From Eubacteriales bacterium (lineage in GTDB: Bacteria > Bacillota > Clostridia > Tissierellales > GPF-1): 64,000 nt of DNA. The position numbers were made by a program, and so were the translations under genes. Below are positions 15,501 to 23,872 of the stretch, piece after piece; the first letter of the stretch is position 1, and each line of letters begins with the position of its first letter. The stretch is taken from positions 49,010 through 113,009 of the forward strand of contig DAOUQF010000009.1 of the NCBI GenBank assembly GCA_030625815.1, in the 5' to 3' direction. Under the pieces are notes generated by a model. The model did no database searches. It worked only from the letters and a program-made list of their open reading frames with translations, and was not told the DNA's origin.

Positions 15501-16505
15501 ATGGCAATAACTATTAAAGATGTCGCAAAAAAGGCAGGTGTCTCGATTTCGACCGTTTCCCGCGTGGTCAATGATTCAAAGCCTGTGAGTCCAGAATTGA
15601 AGAAAAAAGTAATGGATGTCATTGAAGAATTGGGATATCGTCCTAATGAGGTAGCGCGTTCTTTGGTAACGAAGAAATCATACCTGATCGGGGTTATTGT
15701 TCCGGATATCGGACAGTCTCATGCAGCCAATATGTTGCGTGGAATCGAAGAAGTTGGGAAGATGTATAACTACGACATCTTGCTTTGTTCGAGCTACGGA
15801 GATAAAAATGCAGAGCTGAATTATCTGCAATTATTGAACCGGAAACAAGTTGAAGGATTGATCATTCTGTCGGCAAAATTGGAGAAGGATGTGGAAGCGT
15901 ATATTAACGCCTTCAATCTTCCCTTTGTTTTCTTGAGCACGAATGATTATCGGGAAGAATATCGTTCGGTTGATATTGACAATAAAATTGCTGTTTATGA
16001 AATGATCAAGTACTTGCAGCAATTGAATCATGAAGAGATTGCTTATATTGGGACAAAACCAAGCAAGAAGACAAAAGCGGAAGTGAAGCGCGATGCCTTT
16101 GCGAAAGCCATGAAGGATAGCGGTTTGTCGAGCGATCTTGTTGTTGAAACGGAATCCCTGACGAAAGATGCGGGATACGAGGCGGCAAAGGAACTTTTGA
16201 ATGGCAAATTTCATCCAACTGCAGTTTTTTGCGCAAGCGATGAACTGGCAATCGGCGTGATGAATTATTGTCATGATCAAGGCGTTCGCATACCGGAAGA
16301 TCTTTCGGTTGCGGGAATGGGCGATATCGAGATGGCATCGTACATCCGACCGAAATTGACAACAATCAGCATTCCTTACTATGACATTGGAGCCGTATCG
16401 ATTCGACGGATTGTTAAAGTATTGAAGGATGAGGAAGAGACAGAGGCCGAAATCAAACTGCCGTTCCAAATCCACAAGCGTGAAAGTTGTAAGAAGCGAG
16501 CGTAG
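15501..16505 (+). CDS. LacI-family transcriptional regulator
   Basis: The 334-residue protein opens with a classic LacI helix-turn-helix: TIKDVAKKAGVSISTVSRVV, then a hinge helix NEVARSLVTKK. The rest is a periplasmic-binding-protein-like ligand domain (YLIGVIVPDIGQSHAANML, AVFCASDELAIGVM). The ATG at 15501 follows GGAGG; the TTG at 15486 overlaps that site and is rejected. It lies 37 bases ahead of hutH with no terminator, so it probably controls or senses a ligand for the hutH-aminopeptidase unit. A LacI regulator beside hutH is unusual, since HutP, HutC or LysR types are the better known partners. The effector is unknown. Confidence 0.9.
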   Translation: MAITIKDVAKKAGVSISTVSRVVNDSKPVSPELKKKVMDVIEELGYRPNEVARSLVTKKSYLIGVIVPDIGQSHAANMLRGIEEVGKMYNYDILLCSSYGDKNAELNYLQLLNRKQVEGLIILSAKLEKDVEAYINAFNLPFVFLSTNDYREEYRSVDIDNKIAVYEMIKYLQQLNHEEIAYIGTKPSKKTKAEVKRDAFAKAMKDSGLSSDLVVETESLTKDAGYEAAKELLNGKFHPTAVFCASDELAIGVMNYCHDQGVRIPEDLSVAGMGDIEMASYIRPKLTTISIPYYDIGAVSIRRIVKVLKDEEETEAEIKLPFQIHKRESCKKRA

Positions 16506-16542
16506 TTTCTCACTCGTTGGACACCGAAAAGGGGGAGACGAA

Positions 16543-18072
16543 TTGAAGGGCATTGAAATTACCGGAGAGCATCTGACCATCGCGCAGGTTGTTGAAATCG
16601 CGCGAAAGGGGCTTTCTGTTCAAATCAGCGTGGAAGCTTTGAACCGTGTCGCTGAGGCGCGGGCGGTTGTGGAAGATTTTGTCGAAAACAATCGAATTGT
16701 CTATGGAATTACAACCGGTTTTGGAAAGTTTAGTGATGTATATATATCAAGTGAAGACGCGGAGACTTTGCAGCGAAATTTATTGGTCAGCCATGCATGC
16801 GGGGTAGGGAAATCCCTACCCGCCGATGCAGTGCGAGCAATTATGTTGCTCAGGGCAAACGCATTATTGAAGGGGCATTCGGGCATTCGTCCGGAAACCC
16901 TTTCTTTATTGGTGGAAATGTTGAATCGTGGTGTTCATCCGCTCATCCCGGAAAAGGGATCCTTGGGTGCCAGCGGTGATCTTGCTCCCTTGGCGCATAT
17001 GGCCTTGGTTTTAATTGGAGAGGGAGAAGCGGTTTATCAGGGAGAGGTGTTGTCCGGCGCGGAAGCGATGAAGCGAGCGGGATTAACCCCAATGAATCTC
17101 AGCAGCAAAGAGGGCTTGGCCTTGATTAATGGAACGCAGGTGATGACCGGAATCGGCATTCTTGCCTATTGGGATGCTGAAAATCTTGTGAAGCAGGCTG
17201 ATGTGATTGCGGCTATGACGTTGGAAGCGTTGGAAGGGATTATTGATCCCTTTGATGCCAGGATCCATGAATTGCGTCCGCATCCCGGCCAGATCACTAC
17301 GGCGAAAAACATCCGAACAATTTTGACGGGCAGTGAACATGTGACTCATCAGGGGGAGAAGCGCGTGCAAGACGCCTATACCCTTAGGTGCATTCCGCAG
17401 ATCCACGGAGCCACGAAAGACGCCCTTTCGTATGTGCGGGACAAATTGGAGATCGAGATCAACGCGGTAACGGATAATCCATTGATCTTTCCGGAAACGG
17501 GGGATGTGATCTCCCAGGGCAATTTCCATGGGCAACCTATGGCGTTTGCCTTTGATTTCTTGGGAATCGCGGTGAGTGAAATGGCCAATGTTTCCGAGAG
17601 AAGACTGGAACGTCTCGTGAATCCTTCCTTAAGCGGATTGCCGGGTTTCCTGGCAAAAGAAGGCGGTCTGAACTCCGGGTTTATGATTGTGCAATACAGC
17701 GCGGCATCCCTGGTTTCGGAGAATAAAATTCTTGCGCATCCAGCCAGTGTCGATTCCATTCCTTCTTCCGCAAACCAGGAGGATCATGTATCCATGGGAA
17801 CCATTGCGGCAAGGAAGGCGGCCGAGATTGTCGGCAATGCGAGACATGTATTGGCCATGGAGTGGATGGCGGCATGCCAGGCCTATGATTTAAAAGAGAT
17901 GGACGCCTGCGCGCCGGCAACCCAAGCGGGAAGAAGCTTGTTGCGAGAGGCAGTGCCGTTCTTGGAAAAAGATGAAGTGATGTATCCTTTGATCAATCGT
18001 GCTGCACAGCGGTTGGCGGAAGCGGACCTGTTGCGTGTGGTCGAAGCGCAGATTGGATCATTGGATCGGTAA
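16543..18072 (+). CDS. hutH: Histidine ammonia-lyase
   Basis: The 509-residue enzyme removes ammonia from L-histidine to give urocanate. The Ala-Ser-Gly triad that cyclises into the MIO electrophile is in GSLGASGDLAPLAHM near residue 143. Other family blocks are YGITTGFGKFSD, GHSGIRPE, QDAYTLRCIPQIHGA and NFHGQPMAFAFDFL. The start is TTG at 16543 with GGGGGAG nine bases before it; the open frame upstream is a shadow of the LacI gene. The length matches known HutH. No hutU, hutI or hutG is nearby, so the rest of the pathway must lie elsewhere. A 20-base near-palindrome at 16802-16821 sits inside the coding sequence. Confidence 0.93.
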   Translation: MKGIEITGEHLTIAQVVEIARKGLSVQISVEALNRVAEARAVVEDFVENNRIVYGITTGFGKFSDVYISSEDAETLQRNLLVSHACGVGKSLPADAVRAIMLLRANALLKGHSGIRPETLSLLVEMLNRGVHPLIPEKGSLGASGDLAPLAHMALVLIGEGEAVYQGEVLSGAEAMKRAGLTPMNLSSKEGLALINGTQVMTGIGILAYWDAENLVKQADVIAAMTLEALEGIIDPFDARIHELRPHPGQITTAKNIRTILTGSEHVTHQGEKRVQDAYTLRCIPQIHGATKDALSYVRDKLEIEINAVTDNPLIFPETGDVISQGNFHGQPMAFAFDFLGIAVSEMANVSERRLERLVNPSLSGLPGFLAKEGGLNSGFMIVQYSAASLVSENKILAHPASVDSIPSSANQEDHVSMGTIAARKAAEIVGNARHVLAMEWMAACQAYDLKEMDACAPATQAGRSLLREAVPFLEKDEVMYPLINRAAQRLAEADLLRVVEAQIGSLDR

Positions 18073-18081
18073 GGAGAATTT

Positions 18082-18276
18082 ATGTTGGATCAAAAAAAGC
18101 TGGATGAGTTGAATCGTCTGGCACGAAAGAAAAAAGCAACGGGATTAACCGAAGAAGAGATGAAACAATTGAATGAATTGCGGCAAGAGTATCTTTCGAA
18201 TTTTCGAAATAGTTTTCGCAATCAATTGGATTCTGTCGTTATCGTTGATCCGGAAGAAGAGGGGGAAGAGTCATGA
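18082..18276 (+). CDS. DUF896 (YnzC-type) small protein
   Basis: The 64-residue protein LDQKKLDELNRLARKKKATG with EEEMKQLNELRQEYLSNFR is a textbook DUF896 member: two antiparallel helices and a short acidic tail. The family is common in Firmicutes and includes Bacillus YnzC. Its function is not settled. The ATG follows AAGGAG with good spacing, ten bases after hutH. The stop overlaps the aminopeptidase start by 4 bases, which suggests coupled translation. Confidence 0.9.
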   Translation: MLDQKKLDELNRLARKKKATGLTEEEMKQLNELRQEYLSNFRNSFRNQLDSVVIVDPEEEGEES

Positions 18277-19703
18277 GCGAAGAAAAATCAAAGGGACAAA
18301 TCCTGGAAGAAAAACTGACGAAAAAGTGGGATTTCGTCTGGGACAAGGTTGACGAGAAAGAAGAACAAGCCATCTATGATTTCTCAAAGGGATATATGGC
18401 GTTCTTGGATGTTGGAAAAACAGAGCGTTTGGCTGCTGGCGAGGTGATTCGACAAGCAGTGGAGATGGGCTATGAGCCGATTGAATCGTTCTTGGAAAGC
18501 GGGAAAGTTCCCGCGCCCGGCACGAAAATTTACGCCAATAATCGCGGCAAAGCTGTCGTTCTATTCCATTTCGGCCAAAAGCCGTTGGTAGAGGGCATGC
18601 AGATTGTCGGCGCTCACTTGGACGCCCCAAGAATCGACTTGAAGGCATTTCCGCTTTATGAAGACGGTGGATTGGGCATGTTGAAAACCCATTACTACGG
18701 CGGCGTTCGCAAGTATCAATGGGTGGCATTGCCATTGGCGCTTCACGGGACTGTGGTGAGAAAAGACGGTTCTGTTGTGGAGGTTTCCATTGGAGAAAAG
18801 GCGGATGAGCCTGTGTTTATGATTTCCGATCTGCTTCCGCATTTGGCAAAGGATCAAAATCAACGGAAATTGCATGAGGGGATTGCCGGGGAAGAATTGA
18901 ACATCATCATTGGTTCGGTTCCCTTCAAGGATGACAAGGTCTCCAATAAGATCAAGTTGAATCTGTTGAATATTTTGAACAAAAAATATAATATCGAAGA
19001 GGCGGACTTTGTTTCTGCTGAATTCGAAGCGGTACCTGCAGGCCAGGCTCGCGACCTTGGTTTGGATCGATCCTTGATTGCAGCCCATGGCCACGATGAT
19101 CGCGTTTGTGGATATACTGGAATGAAAGCCGTATTTGAAGCTGAGTCGCCGGTCCACACGGCGGTTGCCTTATTGGTGGACAAAGAAGAGATTGGAAGCT
19201 ACGGCAATACCGGCATGGCTTCGAAATTCTTCGAATTCACCGTAGCCGAGTTGTTGGGCGCTTCCATGGAAAACTACAACGATCTTGCACTGAAGCGGGC
19301 GCTTCGTCGCTCCAAGGTGTTGTCGGCTGATGTAAATGCCGGATTTGATCCGACATTCCCATCCGTGATGGATCCCAAAAATTCATCATATCTTGGCAAA
19401 GGGGTTGTCTTGACGAAGTACACAGGATCTCGCGGCAAGGGCGGCTGCAATGACGCCAATGCGGAGTTTGTTGGTGAAGTTCGCACTATCTTTGAACAGA
19501 ACGCAGTCATCTGGCAAACGGGTGAACTGGGAAAAGTGGATCAAGGCGGCGGCGGCACCATTGCCTTCTTGATGGCAGCCTATGACATGGAAGTCATTGA
19601 TTGCGGCGTTCCTGTATTGAGCATGCACGCGCCATATGAGATTGTCTCCAAAGCGGATGTATATATGACGTATAAGGGATATAAAGCCTTTGTAGAGGCT
19701 TAA
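18273..19703 (+). CDS. M18-family zinc aminopeptidase
   Basis: The 476-residue enzyme cleaves N-terminal residues from peptides in the cytosol. M18/M42-type metal-ligand blocks are visible: VGAHLDAPRIDLK near residue 112 (His, Asp), AAHGHDDRVCGY near 270, VDKEEIGSYGNTGM near 308 (Glu-Glu pair), VLSADVNAGFDPTFP near 350 and VLSMHAPYEIVSKAD near 450 (last His). Length fits bacterial M18 proteins. It is the last gene of the LacI-hutH unit and ends at a strong terminator. Its grouping with histidine ammonia-lyase suggests peptide and amino-acid fermentation, which is inference. Confidence 0.92.
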   Translation: MSEEKSKGQILEEKLTKKWDFVWDKVDEKEEQAIYDFSKGYMAFLDVGKTERLAAGEVIRQAVEMGYEPIESFLESGKVPAPGTKIYANNRGKAVVLFHFGQKPLVEGMQIVGAHLDAPRIDLKAFPLYEDGGLGMLKTHYYGGVRKYQWVALPLALHGTVVRKDGSVVEVSIGEKADEPVFMISDLLPHLAKDQNQRKLHEGIAGEELNIIIGSVPFKDDKVSNKIKLNLLNILNKKYNIEEADFVSAEFEAVPAGQARDLGLDRSLIAAHGHDDRVCGYTGMKAVFEAESPVHTAVALLVDKEEIGSYGNTGMASKFFEFTVAELLGASMENYNDLALKRALRRSKVLSADVNAGFDPTFPSVMDPKNSSYLGKGVVLTKYTGSRGKGGCNDANAEFVGEVRTIFEQNAVIWQTGELGKVDQGGGGTIAFLMAAYDMEVIDCGVPVLSMHAPYEIVSKADVYMTYKGYKAFVEA

Positions 19704-19707
19704 GCGG

Positions 19708-19740
19708 AAGACTGATCGATCATGATCGGTCTTTTTTTTT
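19708..19740 (+). terminator. Terminator of the hutH operon
   Basis: AAGACTGATC pairs with GATCGGTCTT around GATCAT and is followed by a long T run. Confidence 0.85.
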
Positions 19741-19746
19741 CGTTTT

Positions 19747-19775
19747 TTGACAGGATCATTGGCGAACGATACACT
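19747..19775 (+). promoter_or_regulatory. Promoter of the DeoR-aldolase operon
   Basis: TTGACA at 19747-19752 and TACACT at 19770-19775 are separated by 17 bases. Confidence 0.7.
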
Positions 19776-19815
19776 GTAATCAATCGAAAGTGTTCAAGAA
19801 TGAAAGGAGTCGATC

Positions 19816-20589
19816 ATGTTTGGTGAAGAGAGACTGGTAGCGATTTTGAATCTGTTGAGTCAGAAAAAACGGGTGACCGTTCAAGAATTATCGGAGCAAT
19901 TCGAGGTATCGGAAGTAACCATTCGCCGGGATCTGAATCGCTTGGCGAATGACGGCTATGTCACCCGAACCTATGGCGGAGCCATGCTGGAAGGCGCTGC
20001 GGAACGGGATTTGTCTTTTGAACACAAGAAGCGGGAAATGCCGGAGATCAAGGGATTGATCGCTCAGCGAGCGGCAGCCATGGTGAAGGAAGGGGATACG
20101 ATCGCCCTGGACGCTTCGACCATTACCTATCGCATGGTGGAATTCTTGCAGGGGAAGCGGATCACCATTATCACCAACAGCCTGGATATCGCAGAGCAAG
20201 TCGCTCATCATCCCGAGATGACCTTGATTCTTTGCGGAGGGATTTTGCGCCACGATACCCGTGCATTGATGGGTCCCGTAGCGGAGCGGCAATGGCGGGA
20301 GTATCGCGCGGATCTTGCTTTTATCGGATGCAATGCCGTTCATCCTGATTTTGGTCTGATGACGACCAATGCAGTGGATGCCTACAGTAAGCGAGCGATT
20401 CGCGAGATCTCGAAAAAAGCCTATATGGTGGCGGAAACGGCAAAGTTTGGCCGAACGTCCCTGCATCGCATCTTTTCTTTTTCGGAAATTGATGGAATTA
20501 TAACGGATGCAAGCGATCCGAATCGAATCAAACGAACCATTCAAGCCACAACAAGAATATTGATAGCGAAAGGAAAAGAGGAGGAATAG
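19816..20589 (+). CDS. DeoR-family sugar-metabolism regulator
   Basis: The 257-residue protein has an N-terminal helix-turn-helix (RVTVQELSEQFEVSEVTIRR, DLNRLANDGYVTRTYGGAML), which is the DeoR/GlpR signature. The C-terminal DeoR sensor domain carries IALDASTITYRMVEFL, ITNSLDIAEQV and DLAFIGCNAVHPDFGLMTTN. Such regulators usually respond to a phosphorylated sugar. The ATG follows AAAGGAG. It lies three bases before the aldolase gene, so it is expected to control its own operon with the aldolase and the dehydrogenase. The inducer may be the aldolase substrate, but that is inference. Confidence 0.93.
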   Translation: MFGEERLVAILNLLSQKKRVTVQELSEQFEVSEVTIRRDLNRLANDGYVTRTYGGAMLEGAAERDLSFEHKKREMPEIKGLIAQRAAAMVKEGDTIALDASTITYRMVEFLQGKRITIITNSLDIAEQVAHHPEMTLILCGGILRHDTRALMGPVAERQWREYRADLAFIGCNAVHPDFGLMTTNAVDAYSKRAIREISKKAYMVAETAKFGRTSLHRIFSFSEIDGIITDASDPNRIKRTIQATTRILIAKGKEEE

Positions 20590-20592
20590 GAT

Positions 20593-21429
20593 ATGTTGGT
20601 AAATATGAAGGAAATGTTGCAAACGGCAAAGGCGGAAGGCTATGGGGTGATCGCTGCGGATGCATGGAACTCGACGAGTTTGAAGGCGATGGTGGAGATT
20701 GCGGAAGAGAAAAAAGCACCTATTATTCTGTCATTGGCTGAGGTTCATCTGCCGTATTTCACAGCGAAGGAAATGGCGGAATTGGCGAAGGTCTATACGA
20801 AGGACACAACGATCCCCATGGCGCTTCACTTCGATCATGGAATGACCTTCGATGAGATTGTCAAAGCGATTCACGCGGGATTCACTTCCGTAATGATGGA
20901 CGCATCCGCTTGCGACTTTGAAGAAAATGTACGCCGCACCAAGGAGATCGTGAAGATCGCCCATGCGGTAAATGTAAGTGTGGAAGCGGAGATCGGCCAT
21001 GTCGGCGGCGCGGAAGGCGGCGGAGATGACGGACTTGGCAGCATGTTGACAGATCCTGCGGAAGCGGTTCGCTTTGTGGAAGAAACCGGAGTGGATTGTT
21101 TGGCAGTTTCTGTAGGAACGGCGCACGGCTTGTACAAAGGGGTTCCAAAATTGGATTTCGAACGCCTGGAAGAGATTGCAAAAGTGATTTCGGTTCCCTT
21201 GGTTCTTCACGGAGGAAGCGGATCGGGCGACGAAAATCTTCGAAAAGCCGTGGAACTGGGGATCAGCAAGGTCAATGTGTTCTCGGATATGTTGAAAACC
21301 ATCGAGGTGAATACGGAAAAAGCCGGAGAACTCTTTGGGCTGGATCGAGAAGAGATCGCCAAAGAATCGGTGAAGGAATGCATTGCACACTATATGCACG
21401 TGTTTAAATCGGAGGGAGTTTGCAAATGA
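20593..21429 (+). CDS. Class II ketose-bisphosphate aldolase
   Basis: The 278-residue zinc aldolase has HFDHG near residue 77 (catalytic Asp and zinc His), VEAEIGHVGG near 133 and the zinc His segment VSVGTAHGLYKG near 175. VLHGGSGSGDENLRKAVELG near 206 binds phosphate. Length and motifs fit the fructose/tagatose-bisphosphate aldolase family. The genes around it (DeoR and a Gfo/Idh/MocA dehydrogenase) suggest a dedicated sugar or cyclitol breakdown route rather than glycolysis. It may cleave a 6-phospho keto-acid such as an IolJ-type substrate. Its stop overlaps the start of the next gene by 4 bases. Confidence 0.9.
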   Translation: MLVNMKEMLQTAKAEGYGVIAADAWNSTSLKAMVEIAEEKKAPIILSLAEVHLPYFTAKEMAELAKVYTKDTTIPMALHFDHGMTFDEIVKAIHAGFTSVMMDASACDFEENVRRTKEIVKIAHAVNVSVEAEIGHVGGAEGGGDDGLGSMLTDPAEAVRFVEETGVDCLAVSVGTAHGLYKGVPKLDFERLEEIAKVISVPLVLHGGSGSGDENLRKAVELGISKVNVFSDMLKTIEVNTEKAGELFGLDREEIAKESVKECIAHYMHVFKSEGVCK

Positions 21430-22562
21430 TCGGATATAGTGTAATCGGGTATGGCGGGATTGCGAAGACTCATTTGATGGGATTGAATAATTTTCGGCCC
21501 TTGGAATTAAATCTTCCCTTGATCGAAAAGGTTGCCATAGTGGGCACTCGTCAAACACCTGAGAATGAAAAGTTGGCGGCTGACCTGGGCTTTGCATATT
21601 TCTCGGCGGATCGCGCTGAAGTTTTGGCCGATGAAAAAGTCGACGTGGTGGATATCTGCGCACCGAACAAGTTTCATGCGCCGTTTACCATCGAAGCCCT
21701 GCAGGCGGGCAAAAACGTCTATTGCGAGAAACCTTTCGCAATGAATCGAAGAGAGATTGCCGCCATCGGCGAAGCACTAAAAACTTCGAAGGGAATCATG
21801 CAGGCGAGTTACAACAAGCGCTTTTTGCCGGCGTTCTCCATTGCGCGGGCGGCCATTCGCTCTGGTGTCTTGGGGAAAGTAACCAGTTTTCGGGTTGAAT
21901 ACTATCATTCCAGCTATCTGAATCCAGAAAAGCCTTTCGCCTGGCGAATGAGCAAGGCGGTTTCGGGCGGTGGCGCCTTGGCGGATTTGGGCAGCCATGC
22001 CACGGATCTTGTTCGGTTGGTTTTGGGTGATGTGGATTCTGTTTTAACGGATATGCGAACCGTAGTGGCGGAACGAAAAGACGCCAAGGGGGAAGGTGTT
22101 CAAGTGGACGTGGAAGACTGGGCCATGAGCCGTTTGCTGATGAAGAACGGGGCGGTCGGTTCGGTGGAAGCATCGAGGGTTGCGGTAGGAAAAGAAGGCT
22201 TCCGATTTGAAGTTTACGGAGAAACGGGTTCTTTCCTGATCGAGCCGTTTCTTGACCCTTGGAAGGTGAATTTTACGAACGCAGTGGGGCAAGCGGCACA
22301 GATCCCGAAAGCGTCGTATCAGGAAGATCGGTTCTTCCAGTTGGTGGACGGGATTTATCCCAAAAACAAGTTGTTTACGCATGGTTGGATGCTGGATTCC
22401 CACCTGACTTCATTGGCCAGTTTTATAAGGCGGCTCGAAACGGGAGAAACAATTGACGGGGTGCCGACTTTTGTGGAAGCGGCGCGAACCGATGCGGTGC
22501 TGGAAGCGGGATATGAGTCGGCAGAGACTGGAAATATAACAAAAGTAATCTATGATTTTTAG
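21426..22562 (+). CDS. Gfo/Idh/MocA-family NAD(P)-dependent dehydrogenase
   Basis: The 378-residue protein begins with a Rossmann fold (YSVIGYGGIAKTHLMGL), then VDICAPNKFHAPFTIEALQA and the family's EKP motif in VYCEKPFAMNRRE. The C-terminal alpha/beta domain includes GGGALADLGSHATDLVRLVLG with the catalytic Asp-x-x-x-His region. Members oxidise sugars or inositols. It is third in the DeoR-aldolase operon; the ATG at 21426 overlaps the aldolase stop. Its original terminator, just downstream, is now split by a transposon, so transcription may run into the element. Confidence 0.92.
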   Translation: MIGYSVIGYGGIAKTHLMGLNNFRPLELNLPLIEKVAIVGTRQTPENEKLAADLGFAYFSADRAEVLADEKVDVVDICAPNKFHAPFTIEALQAGKNVYCEKPFAMNRREIAAIGEALKTSKGIMQASYNKRFLPAFSIARAAIRSGVLGKVTSFRVEYYHSSYLNPEKPFAWRMSKAVSGGGALADLGSHATDLVRLVLGDVDSVLTDMRTVVAERKDAKGEGVQVDVEDWAMSRLLMKNGAVGSVEASRVAVGKEGFRFEVYGETGSFLIEPFLDPWKVNFTNAVGQAAQIPKASYQEDRFFQLVDGIYPKNKLFTHGWMLDSHLTSLASFIRRLETGETIDGVPTFVEAARTDAVLEAGYESAETGNITKVIYDF

Positions 22563-22568
22563 CAAAGA

Positions 22569-22583
22569 GAAGGCGATTGTATC
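22569..22583 (+). terminator. Left half of a terminator split by transposon insertion
   Basis: GAAGGCGAT at 22569-22577 was the 5' arm of a hairpin whose 3' arm, ATCGCCTTC followed by eight T residues, is now at 26243-26259. Removing the element and one copy of the 9-bp duplication restores a perfect 9-bp stem with a TGT loop and a T run. Confidence 0.85.
22575..22583 (+). repeat. Target-site duplication, left copy
   Basis: GATTGTATC matches 26237-26245 exactly, and the neighbouring bases differ on both sides. This gives a 9-bp duplication. Confidence 0.9.
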
Positions 22584-22610
22584 CAACTGGTTCGGTTTTG
22601 AGGTGCAAAA
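22584..22610 (+). repeat. Left terminal inverted repeat
   Basis: This 27-bp end begins CAACTGGTTCGG and ends GAGGTGCAAAA. It matches the reverse complement of 26210-26236 except at one base. Confidence 0.9.
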
Positions 22611-22617
22611 CTCAAAA

Positions 22618-22833
22618 TCACAAAGCAAATCACATTAATTTCACAACAAAATTCACGGCGGAATTCACATCATTGAATTCCGCTATTTTTAGGCATTTAT
22701 AAGACTTATTCTTTAGTTTCACATCTACTTTCACAAGTAAATTCACACGGTAATTCACAATGAAAATTTGACGTTAACTCTGGCGTTAACGATGTGAATT
22801 ACCGTGTGAATACGCATGTGAATTCGGGTGTGA
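22618..22833 (+). repeat. Left subterminal array of TCAC/GTGA motifs on a 12-bp period
   Basis: Block 1 has TCAC at 22618, 22630, 22641, 22653 and 22665. Block 2 has TCAC at 22719, 22731, 22743 and 22755. Block 3, inverted, has GTGA at 22794, 22806, 22818 and 22830. Spacings are 12 bases throughout except one of 11. Most units read AATCAC or ATTCAC plus a variable spacer. Between blocks 2 and 3 lies GTTAAC-tctgGC-GTTAAC. This is probably a cooperative protein-binding region. Confidence 0.85.
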
Positions 22834-22961
22834 ATTTTTATTTTTAAGATTATTTAGCGTTTAGAAGTGGTATGATCTTCAGTGGGTAACTCTATTTTTT
22901 AAAATTAAAACTGTTTTTATCACAATCTTATAAACATAAAACGTTTTTGAAAGGAGAAGTT

Positions 22962-23216
22962 ATGCAACCATTAAAACCAAAGCATTGTGATTCGGATAAT
23001 TTACGACTTTGTGTATCAAAAACCACCTCTTCGATTTTGACTGAATATGAAAAATACACTGGTTACAATAAAAATGAAATTGTCGAACACCTTGTTGAAG
23101 AGATAATGAGAGACGACCTTGAATTTATGGAGTGGTTAAAGACGAAGCGGTTCAATAAGCGAGCACACAAAAACATTTTAGATATTAGTCCTGAGTCATC
23201 TACCGAGAGCGCATGA
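22962..23216 (+). CDS. Ribbon-helix-helix DNA-binding protein of the transposon
   Basis: The 84-residue protein contains a strand-helix-helix pattern: LRLCVSKTTSSILTEYEK, then TGYNKNEIVEHLVEEIMRDD. The strand, the G-Y-N-K turn and the hydrophobic spacing fit Arc/MetJ/omega-type ribbon-helix-helix folds. The tail (residues 62-84) is basic then acidic. ATG 22962 follows AAAGGAG; the TTG at 22947 precedes that site and is rejected. The stop overlaps the transposase start by 4 bases. Since omega-type RHH repressors bind repeated WATCACW heptads, it is a good candidate to bind the TCAC arrays just upstream and to regulate or organise transposition. That binding is inference. Confidence 0.75.
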   Translation: MQPLKPKHCDSDNLRLCVSKTTSSILTEYEKYTGYNKNEIVEHLVEEIMRDDLEFMEWLKTKRFNKRAHKNILDISPESSTESA

Positions 23217-23704
23217 AACCATATTTTGAGCTTGTTCCTGAAGAAAACTCAGATATTCATGTGGTCCCGCTGTTTTCAGAAGAAGAAATTGAAGCACGGC
23301 ATAAGGATTATGAAACTCTAACGGCTAAAAAGTTTGATTATAACTTTCGCTTTAAAGCTTTTGAAGTAGTTGAGCTTATATACTTTGGTGAAATTAGAAA
23401 GATTCAGTACAATTTTTGCATTAACCCTTTTTGTCCTAATTTCGGTTCACTACAAGAGCGCACTAAAGGTGAAGGAAGATCTTATTCACGATATATCTTT
23501 ATAGCAACAAAAAAGAGTCGACTTGAAAAACCCAATGACACTAATATATCATCCATCAAATGCAGTTTGAAATTTAGTGATTCTGAAATAACTTATGAAC
23601 ACCAATCTTTGTTGATGTCCAACTGGTCTATTGCTTTCGAAATTCGCCGCCTCGCTGCAATAAATATGGTGCAGCCTGCGATTTATGACTATACCTTCCA
23701 TTAG
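23213..23704 (+). CDS. N-terminal part of the transposase frame, ending at an in-frame TAG
   Basis: The 163-residue frame contains a zinc-finger-like C-x4-C-x-N-x-G segment at residues 69-77 (CINPFCPNFG), as in DNA-binding heads of IS1-InsA-like transposases. It ends in TAG at 23702-23704. The same frame then continues open without another stop to 25186, beginning DSCKSNNTPFDTPNAFYKRG and later FQCKECKK, which resembles a second zinc finger. So the whole gene would be about 657 residues interrupted once. The TAG may be a recent nonsense mutation, may be read through, or may separate two subunits. No matching frameshift is seen. The start ATG overlaps the RHH gene. Confidence 0.65.
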   Translation: MKPYFELVPEENSDIHVVPLFSEEEIEARHKDYETLTAKKFDYNFRFKAFEVVELIYFGEIRKIQYNFCINPFCPNFGSLQERTKGEGRSYSRYIFIATKKSRLEKPNDTNISSIKCSLKFSDSEITYEHQSLLMSNWSIAFEIRRLAAINMVQPAIYDYTFH

Positions 23705-23872
23705 GACAGCTGCAAATCCAACAATACTCCGTTCGATACACCTAATGCATTTTATAAGCGCGGTAAAAGTTCTTCAAAATCTCAGAAGTTTCAATGTAAA
23801 GAATGTAAAAAAATAACGAATGTTAAGCCAAGTGCAGATGAAAATTTTTCATATGGCCAAAAACGAAATGAC

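Noticed and set aside
16802..16821. Near-palindrome GGGTAGGGA-AA-TCCCTACCC as a regulatory site
   Set aside because: It lies wholly inside hutH and encodes conserved residues of the enzyme. A coincidental hairpin is more likely.
22618..22833. The periodic TCAC units as a CRISPR array
   Set aside because: The repeat unit is only 5-7 bases with 5-7-base spacers and the orientation flips. No cas genes are present, and the units lie at transposon ends.
23702..23704. TAG as a pyrrolysine codon
   Set aside because: No pyl gene is visible in the window and transposases are not known to use this residue. A nonsense mutation is the simpler account.
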